Origin: Candidatus Cloacimonetes bacterium HGW-Cloacimonetes-2
GTDB taxonomy: Bacteria > Cloacimonadota > Cloacimonadia > Cloacimonadales > Cloacimonadaceae
Length of the DNA: 64,000 nucleotides
Reading direction: 5' to 3'
NCBI GenBank assembly: GCA_002842035.1
Contig: PHBP01000009.1
Coordinates: 46,831-110,830 of the forward strand
Shown piece after piece: positions 46,663 through 54,481 of the stretch. Position 1 is the first letter of the stretch. The number at the start of each line of letters is the position of its first letter. The notes under the pieces were generated by a model. That model saw nothing but the letters and a program-made list of their open reading frames with translations. It was not told the DNA's origin and searched no databases. A program made the translations under genes and the position numbers.

Positions 46663-48312
46663 ATGAGAGCAAGGCTACTGCTCTGTATTTGTTTTTGGCT
46701 ATTTGCATGGGTGCTATCTGCCCAGAATCAGATGAGCCTGATGACTACCCTATGGGGGGAGTTTAATGGGGATCATTATGGCGACCAGGTAGTAGCACTT
46801 GATTTCAATGGAGATGGCTACGATGATTTAGTCGTGAAAGCCAATAAATGGAACGATACTCTTGAGTATAGCGATTGGTTTTGGCAGGGAAAGCTCTATT
46901 TCTACTGGGGAGGCCCCATTGGTTTGAGCACAACCCCCGATTTTGTTATAGAGGGTCAGTGGTTTGGCCAATATTATCTATACCCATCGCATCCTACAGA
47001 AAAAATGTGTAACGCTGGTGACCTGAATGGTGACGGGAAGGACGATTTAGCCGTGATTTGCGATTATGAATCATCCGGTTACGCAGCTAGTGTAAAACTC
47101 TTCTTGGGGAGAGCAAATCCAAGTACAACCCCTGATTATGTATATAGCTATAATAGAGTTGCAGGTCTCTGGTGCCAGTCTCTTGGTGACATCAATGGAG
47201 ATGGCGCCGATGAGTTGGCGATATCAGGGTGGTCTGATACAACTGAGCCATTGACAAACTACTGTTACATCCTGGACGACCTGGATGAACCACCCTATCT
47301 ATTTGATGGGAATTATGGAGGAGGGTATCGCACGATGTCAGGAATAGGTGATGTCAACAATGATGGATTTAGCGATGCGTATTACACTCGAGGCACACCA
47401 GGTTCCAGTGATGCTCGGATTACCCTCTACTTTGGAGCCGCTACGAGTCCTTTTGCTGACAGCCTTGTAATATATGAAGACTATCCCTATGGGGGTCACT
47501 TAGTGAAACCCCTTGGAGATATCAACGGAGATGGCTATGCTGACTTTATTGGCTATCGAGACCTGACCAACTACCATATCTGGCTTGGCTCGGAGAATAT
47601 GGATGCTCAGCCGGACTTGCATCTCCTGTTCAATACAACTACATACGACCTTTGGTCGTTATGGTATGGATCATCCGGTTATGCTGTTCATGGTGATTTA
47701 AACGGAGATGGCTTTGATGATTTTGTTACAAGCGATCCTCTTGCAAACCATGAAAATGGTCAAGCAGGCATCTGTCTCGGTGGACAGAATGCTAACGCAA
47801 CTTATGATCTGATTATGAATCCGCCATCTGAACATCGATACCGGAACTTTGGATACGCCAAAGCCATAGGAGATTACGATGGTGATGGCTATGATGATCT
47901 GGCTATATCATGCCCCTGGTGGATCGGACATTCTGCTATGGATACGGGTTTGGTGTTGGTGTATTCAGGAAATGCATCTTTAACCGATACTACAGTTGCC
48001 AATGATGATCCCGCTGTACCCCCGGCGAGCGTTGCGGATTGGAGGATAAATGTATATCCTAACCCCTGCTCCAGCGGCATTGGATGTGTAAGCATTGAGC
48101 TTCAGGGAGGATCATTTTCAAAGGAAGGGCGCTATGGCTACGAGTTGTACAATATCAGGGGGCAGAAGCTACAGGAAGGGCTAATCAGCTACACGGAGAT
48201 GCAGCAGAGGAGCTTTAGCCTGGACTTGGATGGCATTAGTTCCGGTATCTACCAGATCAGTCTGCTAGTGGATGGTATGATCAAGACTCGCAAGCGGATT
48301 GTCTTGTATTGA
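46663..48312 (+). CDS. Secreted FG-GAP (integrin alpha-like) repeat protein with type IX-type sorting domain
   Basis: 549 aa. Signal peptide at 1-20 (LLLCICFWLFAWVLSAQ). At least seven calcium-loop repeats DxNGDGxxD (for example DFNGDGYDDLVV, DLNGDGKDDLAV, DINGDGADELAI, DYDGDGYDDLAI) spaced along about 45-430 suggest a seven-bladed beta-propeller. The C-terminal 80 or so residues are a sorting domain (NVYPNPCSSG, YELYNIRGQKL, SGIYQISLLV). Strong ribosome site AGGAGG. Likely an extracellular binding protein; ligand unknown. Divergent from the C25 protease gene. Confidence 0.88.
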   Translation: MRARLLLCICFWLFAWVLSAQNQMSLMTTLWGEFNGDHYGDQVVALDFNGDGYDDLVVKANKWNDTLEYSDWFWQGKLYFYWGGPIGLSTTPDFVIEGQWFGQYYLYPSHPTEKMCNAGDLNGDGKDDLAVICDYESSGYAASVKLFLGRANPSTTPDYVYSYNRVAGLWCQSLGDINGDGADELAISGWSDTTEPLTNYCYILDDLDEPPYLFDGNYGGGYRTMSGIGDVNNDGFSDAYYTRGTPGSSDARITLYFGAATSPFADSLVIYEDYPYGGHLVKPLGDINGDGYADFIGYRDLTNYHIWLGSENMDAQPDLHLLFNTTTYDLWSLWYGSSGYAVHGDLNGDGFDDFVTSDPLANHENGQAGICLGGQNANATYDLIMNPPSEHRYRNFGYAKAIGDYDGDGYDDLAISCPWWIGHSAMDTGLVLVYSGNASLTDTTVANDDPAVPPASVADWRINVYPNPCSSGIGCVSIELQGGSFSKEGRYGYELYNIRGQKLQEGLISYTEMQQRSFSLDLDGISSGIYQISLLVDGMIKTRKRIVLY

Positions 48313-48453
48313 TCTTGTTTGGGGGCGCTATGCAAGGACTGCGTCCGGGCAGTTAATGAGTGAATAAGTGAATGAGTTAATAGTGATTTGCTGCGCCTCG
48401 CCCGTAGATCGTTTCTAAGCTCTGGGCTCAAGAGAGTGTGGAGGATATGTTTA

Positions 48454-48473
48454 CCCAGGGCTGACGCCCTGGG
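48454..48473. repeat. Perfect intergenic palindrome CCCAGGGC-TGAC-GCCCTGGG
   Basis: 8-bp perfect stem with a 4-nt loop, followed by CTATGTC. Resembles the CCAGGG...CCCTGGGCTA palindromes seen between genes in many bacteria. No T-run follows. Confidence 0.8.
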
Positions 48474-48540
48474 CTATGTCATACGCATTGCACCCTAAAC
48501 TATCGCTACGGGCTACACCACTATGTCAGTCTGCCTTTTC

Positions 48541-48651
48541 CCTTATAGAATCCACTGGTGATTCCCTTGTGATCCCCTAGTGATTCCCTTGTGGCGACTA
48601 GGGGATCTCCAGGCGAGTGCCAGGGTTTTGCTCGGGTTTCTTAGCAGGGGG
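48541..48651 (+). repeat. Family A 11-bp-iteron palindromic element, copy 5
   Basis: Units GTGATTCCCTT (48558-48568), GTGATCCCCTA (48569-48579) and GTGATTCCCTT (48580-48590), spacer GTGGCGAC (48591-48598), inverted unit TAGGGGATCTC (48599-48609), then CAGGCGAGTGCCA. Same 52-bp register as the other four copies; unit sequences alternate like copy 3. Confidence 0.9.
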
Positions 48652-48748
48652 CTGCGTCCCTTCAGTTAGAACTATGGCAGTTAGAACTTAGTGCAGCGTT
48701 GCGAAACCCTGGGTTATTGATCAAATGATTGATTTACCCGTATTACCA

Positions 48749-48797
48749 CCACCCCCAGCCACGAGAAAACCCCCTGTTTCCTTGTGGCTGGGGGTGG
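48749..48797. repeat. Inverted repeat, 14-bp perfect stem
   Basis: CCACCCCCAGCCAC (48749-48762) pairs with GTGGCTGGGGGTGG (48784-48797) across a 21-nt loop. GC-rich with no T-run, so a terminator is not supported. Confidence 0.85.
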
Positions 48798-48832
48798 GGT
48801 CCGGGATGATAATGGAGTGTGGTTCCCGTGTA

Positions 48833-48861
48833 CCTGGGGTTCTGCTACGCTCCACCCCAGG
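48833..48861. repeat. Inverted repeat CCTGGGGT...ACCCCAGG
   Basis: 8-bp perfect stem with a 13-nt loop TCTGCTACGCTCC, followed by CTATAG. Same style as the palindrome at 48454, with the shared trailer GGCTAT. Confidence 0.8.
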
Positions 48862-49125
48862 CTATAGAATTTCACCCTTCCAGGGTTAGCCGTGACTAAG
48901 TCCCTTCAGATAGAACTTATCCCTGCGTCTTGTGCGATGATTTTATCCACTTCCAAAAAAATAAACCCTCCGATCTGTCCCAAAGGCGCAGATCTGTCCC
49001 CCATATAGTGGTGAGAGCGGATTTTTGCTCGGGTTCTTTGAAACAGCGCATAGAGTGGTAAGGATAGTATAGTCTGTTATTGACAGAATCAGCACTTTCT
49101 CCGGAGAGTAATAAAAGAGGAATAA

Positions 49126-50304
49126 GTGGATAAAGATATCTATTCAAATGAGATCAGGCAGATCATCCGCGAGAGCCTGCGGGCGACCGTGGGAGGTGAA
49201 TACAGCAATCACCGCGAGCATCCGTATCTGGCGGTGAAGATCCCTTATGCGATGAAGACGGAGATCGAGGGTCTGCCGCTTTATCCCGGGCAAGTGCCGC
49301 AGATACTGTTGAAATGGGCAAATCTGCCTCTGGATACTCCCTGGAAGATGGAAGACTTTTTGGTGCTGGATCTGGAGACGACAGGGCTGGGGCATGGCAA
49401 TACCATAGCGATTCTGATGGGGCTGGGCTACTTTGAGAATGGTCGATACATTGTGGAGCAGGTCTTTTTACCGGAACCGGAGGCGGAGCTGAGCAGTTTT
49501 GACCGTCTGGCGGAGCTGCTGGAGACCAAATCCGTATTCATTACTTTCAATGGTAAGAGCTTTGATATCCCCGTCCTGGAATCCCGCCTTTTGTACAACC
49601 AGATCTGGCTCAACTTAAGGGAGAAAGAACATCTGGATCTGCTGCATATTGCCCGCCGGCTCTGGAAAAACAGGGCTCCAAACTGTGCATTGGAGACCTT
49701 GGAATTCTATATCCTGGGCCATATTCGGGATGCGGAGCTTGATATTGAGGGAGCGGATATTCCGCTTACTTATCACCAATATCTGATCAATGGCGATCCT
49801 GATCTGATCCGCAGGATAATGGTGCACAATCAGTATGACATTCTGCACACGGCTGCGCTTTTTGCCCTGATCTGCGATAGCATAGCCGATCCCGTGAAAG
49901 TTGGGATAGATCACCGGATCGATTATCTGGCGGTGGCAAAGCTCTATCAAAAGGAAAAGGAAGATGCAGAGGCAAAGCGGATTATGGAGGAGATGGCGTC
50001 GCTTGGGATAATCAGTCCGCCATTGGTGCTGGAATTGGGCAATCTCTACAAGAAATCCGGGGATTTTGATAAAGCGCTTGAATATTATCGGATGGGAGCT
50101 GAGATTGATTTGCCCGAGGCAATGCTGGAGTATGCCAAGCTTTTGGAGAGTAGAGCCAAGGATTATAGCCAGGCACTAGCGCTGTGTGAACGCCTGATGT
50201 CTTATTATATCAGCCGTTACATCCAGCAGGAAAAGAAGCTGGCAGAGCTTGCCAAGCGGATTGCACGGTTGCAGACAAAGCTGGCGAAAATCAGCCCAGT
50301 TTAA
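49126..50304 (+). CDS. YprB-like DnaQ/RNase H-fold exonuclease with C-terminal TPR-like region
   Basis: 392 aa from a GTG at 49126 (AGAGG five bases upstream). The YprB ribonuclease H-like domain spans about 75-255: Asp82 and Glu84 in LVLDLETTGLG, Asp147 in FNGKSFDIPVLESRL and a late Asp in HNQYDILHTAALF fit a DEDD 3'-5' exonuclease. The C-terminal third contains TPR-like helices (ELGNLYKKSGDFDKALEYYRMGAEIDLPEAML). Probably degrades nucleic acid in the cytoplasm; partner unknown. Its last 14 bp overlap the convergent patatin gene. Confidence 0.85.
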   Translation: MDKDIYSNEIRQIIRESLRATVGGEYSNHREHPYLAVKIPYAMKTEIEGLPLYPGQVPQILLKWANLPLDTPWKMEDFLVLDLETTGLGHGNTIAILMGLGYFENGRYIVEQVFLPEPEAELSSFDRLAELLETKSVFITFNGKSFDIPVLESRLLYNQIWLNLREKEHLDLLHIARRLWKNRAPNCALETLEFYILGHIRDAELDIEGADIPLTYHQYLINGDPDLIRRIMVHNQYDILHTAALFALICDSIADPVKVGIDHRIDYLAVAKLYQKEKEDAEAKRIMEEMASLGIISPPLVLELGNLYKKSGDFDKALEYYRMGAEIDLPEAMLEYAKLLESRAKDYSQALALCERLMSYYISRYIQQEKKLAELAKRIARLQTKLAKISPV

Positions 50305-51178
50305 AGCGCTCCAGTGGCCCCATCACCCGGGAGAGCATCTTTTGATAGCGCTGTCTGAGTTGCTCGATAAAGCTGCTGTCCACGTGATCTTGCATTGCTT
50401 TTACCGCTGCCCGCAAGCCGTATAGATAAAAATCCCCCGCTTTGTTGAGATCGGTCATACTCAATTGAGGGTGATGCGCATCGATGTAAATATCCGGCTT
50501 GTAATCCAGCATTTCCTGGATAGCGATAAAGGCTTGATTTTGCAATAGCGATTGCACACCTACCTGGGCGATTGAGAACCGGGGACAGCTCTTACTCTGC
50601 CCTAGGCGGATTCGCTCCGCTTCGATCGAGGCGTGGGGCAGTACGTTTACCGCGATGGTAATATCCCCCGGAACTTCATTGGCAAAGGCAAGCGGCAAGG
50701 GGTGTTCTACTCCACCATCCAGAAAAAGATATCCGGAGTATGGGAAGGGACGGTAAATATAGGGCAGTGAAGAAGATGCTCTCATAGCATCGGCAAAGCG
50801 GCCTTTATCGATCAGGACGCTGCGCTTTTGCATAAGGTCATAAGCTACTGCGACAAATGGGATCCTGCCTTCCTCGATCTTGCGTTCATCAGTCCACTTG
50901 AGAAAGCGTTTCAGGGTCATATTGCCATCGAAGATACCGCTGCGGGTAAAATCCAGATTGAGCGGATTAAAGAGCTCTGCTGTGCGGAAATCACGGGCAA
51001 GCTCCAGCATTTGTGCCGGATCATAGCCAATGGAATAGAGCGCTCCGACGATTGCGCCCATCGAGGTGCCCACAATCCCGGTGAATTCGTATTCACTCTC
51101 CAGAGCAGCCATTGCTCCTATATGCGCCAGCCCGTAGGCTGCGCCTCCGCCCAGGATTAGTCTTGCTTTCTTTTTCAT
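50291..51178 (-). CDS. Patatin-like phospholipase (RssA type)
   Basis: 295 aa. Oxyanion-hole glycines GGGAAYG (10-16), nucleophile Ser39 in GTSMG, and catalytic Asp154 in LDGGVEHPLP form the patatin Ser-Asp dyad. A cytosolic lipid acyl hydrolase by family; no signal peptide. The C-terminal region about 230-295 is helical and charged. A TTGACA at 51213-51208 with TACCTT at 17-bp spacing is a plausible promoter, giving a very short leader. Convergent overlap of 14 bp with the YprB-like gene. Confidence 0.9.
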   Translation of the reverse strand: MKKKARLILGGGAAYGLAHIGAMAALESEYEFTGIVGTSMGAIVGALYSIGYDPAQMLELARDFRTAELFNPLNLDFTRSGIFDGNMTLKRFLKWTDERKIEEGRIPFVAVAYDLMQKRSVLIDKGRFADAMRASSSLPYIYRPFPYSGYLFLDGGVEHPLPLAFANEVPGDITIAVNVLPHASIEAERIRLGQSKSCPRFSIAQVGVQSLLQNQAFIAIQEMLDYKPDIYIDAHHPQLSMTDLNKAGDFYLYGLRAAVKAMQDHVDSSFIEQLRQRYQKMLSRVMGPLERFKLG

Positions 51179-51280
51179 AAGAGCAAGGTAATTGCTATGC
51201 TTGGGCTTGTCAACTCCATTTTCATTGACTGATTTTGGAGTCTGCCTAAGCTGGGTTCACTACTGATTATGGAGCTTACG

Positions 51281-52318
51281 ATGTACGAGATTAGTTTTGG
51301 CAGTGACAATCATTCCGGGATTCATCCCCTGGTCCTGAAGGCGATAGAGGCAGTCAATATCGGCTATTGTCCAGCCTATGGAGATGATCCTTTGACCATA
51401 AAAGTGATAAAGCAGGTAGAGGATCTCTTTGGTGGAGATTGCGAGGCTTTCCCGGTGATGACAGGAACGGGTGCGAATGTATTGTCCCTGCAAGCTATGC
51501 TGCGATCATACAATGCGGTAATCTGCGCCCAGACAGCACATATAAATGTCGATGAATGCGGTGCTGTGCAAAAGAACACTCAGGCAAGGCTGGTGGTAAT
51601 CGACAGTCCGGATGGCAAGCTAAGACCAGAATTGATAGAGCCGAGGTTGTTGGGCAACCGGGATCAGCATCACTCCCAGATGAATGTAATCTCGATCAGC
51701 CAAAGCACTGAATACGGTACGCTCTACAGCCTGGATGAGATTCGCGTTCTGGCGGAATTTGCCCATTCCAGAGGGATCTATCTGCATATGGATGGTGCTC
51801 GTCTGGCAAATGCAGCGGCAGCTTTGGGGACTGATTTTAGGGCAATGTGCAAGGAAACGGGCGTGGATATCTGCAGCCTGGGCGGTACTAAGAACGGTCT
51901 GCTCTTTGGGGAAATTATCGTAAGCTACCGCAGGGAACTCACCGAAGATCTGCGCTTTTATCGCAAGCAGTGCAACCAGTTATTCTCCAAGATGCGCTTT
52001 ATCTCCGCGCAGTTTGAAGCATATCTGGCGAATGAACTCTGGAGAAGCAATGCAGCCCGGGCGAACAGAATGGCGCAGTATATGGCGGATCGCCTCAGGC
52101 ATATCAATGGCGTGTGCATCAGCCAGGAGCCGCAGGTCAATGCGGTCTTTGTGATCTTGCCGGAGCACTGTATTGCACCCTTGCAGGAGAAATATCACTT
52201 TTATACTTGGGATGAGGCCCGTAACGAGGTGAGATTGATGTGTTCTTTCAATACCACAGAGGAGCAGATAGAGCAGCTCTGCCGGGATATCGTCCGGCTG
52301 ATTGAGCAGAATAAGTAA
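51281..52318 (+). CDS. Low-specificity threonine aldolase / beta-eliminating lyase family
   Basis: 345 aa from the ATG at 51281; GGAG six bases before it favours this over the ATG at 51269. Fold-type I PLP enzyme. SDNHSGIHP at the N-terminus, TGTGANVLSLQAM, the stacking His in AQTAHINVDECGA, Asp171 in HMDGARLANA and the PLP Lys204 in LGGTKNG match threonine aldolases. Likely cleaves L-threonine (or allo-threonine) to glycine and acetaldehyde, or acts on a related hydroxy amino acid. Monocistronic. Confidence 0.9.
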   Translation: MYEISFGSDNHSGIHPLVLKAIEAVNIGYCPAYGDDPLTIKVIKQVEDLFGGDCEAFPVMTGTGANVLSLQAMLRSYNAVICAQTAHINVDECGAVQKNTQARLVVIDSPDGKLRPELIEPRLLGNRDQHHSQMNVISISQSTEYGTLYSLDEIRVLAEFAHSRGIYLHMDGARLANAAAALGTDFRAMCKETGVDICSLGGTKNGLLFGEIIVSYRRELTEDLRFYRKQCNQLFSKMRFISAQFEAYLANELWRSNAARANRMAQYMADRLRHINGVCISQEPQVNAVFVILPEHCIAPLQEKYHFYTWDEARNEVRLMCSFNTTEEQIEQLCRDIVRLIEQNK

Positions 52319-52388
52319 AGCCAGTATGCGGCAGATAAGCTCCTGAAATGGGCTGGAGGCAGATCAGGGTCAGGCAGAAAGTCTTTGC

Positions 52389-52417
52389 TTGACAGCAAAG
52401 TAAATAGTTGCAGAATT
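52389..52417 (+). promoter_or_regulatory. Probable promoter of the kinase-SUMF1 gene
   Basis: TTGACA at 52389-52394, 17-bp spacer, AGAATT at 52412-52417. The ATG is at 52447 with GAGGAG about ten bases upstream. Confidence 0.45.
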
Positions 52418-52446
52418 GGATTTAACTAAACAGAGGAGTCTGATTT

Positions 52447-54375
52447 ATGGTTATTGAGGCTGGAATGATGATCCGGGATTACCGCATCATATCTTTACTT
52501 GGCAGTGGGGGAATGGGCGAGGTCTGGCTGGCAGAGGATGATAATATCCAACGTAAGCTCGCCATCAAAGTGCTCAATCCATCGCTCGCGGCAGATCCGG
52601 GTCTGGTGGAACGTTTTCGTCAAGAAGCCCGTCTGCAGGCAAATCTGCATCATCCGGGGATAGTAGGCATCCACAGTTTTTTTGCTTATGAAGATACCTA
52701 TTTGCTTTGTATGGAGTATGCGGAAGGGGTTACGCTCAAGGATCTGATCGGCAAGATTGGTCCCGTGCCCTATGAGAGGGCCGTGCCGATTATGCTGCAA
52801 ATACTCAGGACGCTGCAGTTTATCCACGCCAAAGACATCATCCACCGTGATATCAAGCCCAGCAATATAATGATCGATACGGAGCACAATGATGCTGTCA
52901 AGGTGATGGATTTTGGTATTGCCAAGGCGATGGGAAGTATGTTCAAGACCCGGACGGGCACGACGATGGGCTCGCCTTTTTATATGAGTCCGGAGCAGAT
53001 ACTGCACGGAAACCGGCTCGACTTGAGGACTGATATCTTCAGCCTCGGCATTACGTTCTTTGAGATGCTAAGTGGACGCTTGCCGTATGACGTAAGCACA
53101 GATAGTGAATACAATATCCAAAAGCAAATCGTGGAAACTCCCTTGCCCAATCCCCGATCCTACTATCCTCATATACCGGATTGGGTGATGCCTATTCTGT
53201 TTAGAATGTGCGAAAAGGACGAAGCCAGACGCTGGCAGAATTGCACTGATATCATCAATGCCTTTGAGGCAGGTATGCACTCCGGTGGAAGCCAGCCTCC
53301 AGTTCAGCCACAGCCCGTTGCGGGACCGACTCCATCTGTAATACCTGCTACTCCCGCATATTCCGGAGCGGCATATCAAAGGCCTGCGCCTGCACCAATT
53401 ATACAGGATTCTATTCCACCTCAATACCCTATGCCTCCCAAAGCTAATAACAAAGGGCTGTGGATAGGCCTGGGCGTTGGTGCAGGGGTCTTGATGCTCC
53501 TGGTGGTCATATTAGTAGCAGTATTTAGCAATGCAGCCTCCGAGGGAGCTACAGAAGAGATTGCTGCTCCGGAGGATATCCCTCAGGGACAGGAGATAGC
53601 CGCCGGCTTGGTATGGGTCTCCGGGGGCAGTTTTGATATGGGCAGCAGCAGCTCAATATTCCCGGATGAAAAGCCTGTCCATAGGGTTAGCTTGAATGGA
53701 TTCTACATTGGCAAGTATGAGCTTACGATCAGTGAATTCCAAGAGATTATGGGCTACTATCCGGCTCATTACCGAGTGGCGAATTATCCTGCTACGGGGG
53801 TTACCTGGTATCAAGCGATCCAGTACTGCAACCAACGCAGCATCCGGGAAGGTCTCCAAGCTTGTTATAGCATAGATGGTGATACCAATCCCGATGGTTG
53901 GGATCAGGGAGTAATCAATTGTGATTTCAGTGCCAATGGCTACCGCCTGCCTACCGAGGCAGAATGGGAATATGCTGCCAAGGAAGGCACAGCCAATAGC
54001 CAGACTACCTATAGCGGTAGCTCCAATATCAATAACGTAGGATGGTATCTCAGCAACCCTGGAATTGATCCGACTCAGACTGATCTATACGACTTGGGTC
54101 CTTCTCCGGTTGGACAGAAGAATGCCAATAATCTGGGACTTTATGATATGACGGGGAATGCCTGGGAATGGGTCTGGGATACCTATGGCGAGACCTATTA
54201 TGCCAATAGTCCCGGCGAGAATCCTTATGGTCCCGGCAGTGGCAATACCAGTGTCTTAAGAGGCGGTTCATTCGATAGTGAACGTGGTTTTTGCACGGTA
54301 ACAATCCGAGGTTTTAAGGAACCCATCTCGACGCATCGCACCTATGGCTTTAGAATCTGCCGCAGCAGAACATAG
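52447..54375 (+). CDS. Membrane Ser/Thr protein kinase fused to a SUMF1/formylglycine-generating-enzyme-like domain
   Basis: 642 aa. Kinase domain about 12-275: glycine loop GSGGMGEV (19-26), Lys41, HRDIKPSN (133-140, catalytic Asp135), DFG at 155-157, activation segment with GTTMGSPFYMSPEQ. A Pro-rich linker (about 282-332) leads to one membrane helix (about 338-361). The outer part, about 386-640, is a SUMF1/FGE-type fold (VWVSGGSFDMGS, YRLPTEAEWEYAA, GNAWEWVWD, VLRGGSFD, YGFRIC). The paired active-site cysteines of true FGE are not evident (only Cys615 nearby), so this domain probably senses or binds rather than oxidises. Terminator follows. Confidence 0.92.
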   Translation: MVIEAGMMIRDYRIISLLGSGGMGEVWLAEDDNIQRKLAIKVLNPSLAADPGLVERFRQEARLQANLHHPGIVGIHSFFAYEDTYLLCMEYAEGVTLKDLIGKIGPVPYERAVPIMLQILRTLQFIHAKDIIHRDIKPSNIMIDTEHNDAVKVMDFGIAKAMGSMFKTRTGTTMGSPFYMSPEQILHGNRLDLRTDIFSLGITFFEMLSGRLPYDVSTDSEYNIQKQIVETPLPNPRSYYPHIPDWVMPILFRMCEKDEARRWQNCTDIINAFEAGMHSGGSQPPVQPQPVAGPTPSVIPATPAYSGAAYQRPAPAPIIQDSIPPQYPMPPKANNKGLWIGLGVGAGVLMLLVVILVAVFSNAASEGATEEIAAPEDIPQGQEIAAGLVWVSGGSFDMGSSSSIFPDEKPVHRVSLNGFYIGKYELTISEFQEIMGYYPAHYRVANYPATGVTWYQAIQYCNQRSIREGLQACYSIDGDTNPDGWDQGVINCDFSANGYRLPTEAEWEYAAKEGTANSQTTYSGSSNINNVGWYLSNPGIDPTQTDLYDLGPSPVGQKNANNLGLYDMTGNAWEWVWDTYGETYYANSPGENPYGPGSGNTSVLRGGSFDSERGFCTVTIRGFKEPISTHRTYGFRICRSRT

Positions 54376-54397
54376 TTGCGATTTTAATTGACAGATT

Positions 54398-54436
54398 AGC
54401 AGCTTTAGCCGCTCTTGGCTGAAGCTGCTTTTTTTT
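54398..54436 (+). terminator. Rho-independent terminator of the kinase-SUMF1 gene
   Basis: 13-bp stem AGCAGCTTTAGCC (54398-54410) with GGCTGAAGCTGCT (54417-54429), one G-U pair, then seven T's. Confidence 0.92.
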
Positions 54437-54481
54437 GGAGGATTTCTCCGGCAGCATTCATTAATCATTTGGGGATCCACT

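Larger units (their letters stand above)
48313..49125. other. Repeat-rich intergenic region of 813 bp
   Basis: Contains three strong hairpins (48454-48473, 48749-48797, 48833-48861) and family A copy 5 (48541-48651). TTGACA at 49080-49085 precedes the YprB-like gene. No coding potential recognised. Confidence 0.7.

Noticed and set aside
48749..48797. Terminator for the FG-GAP gene
   Set aside because: It is over 400 bp after the stop and has no T-run.
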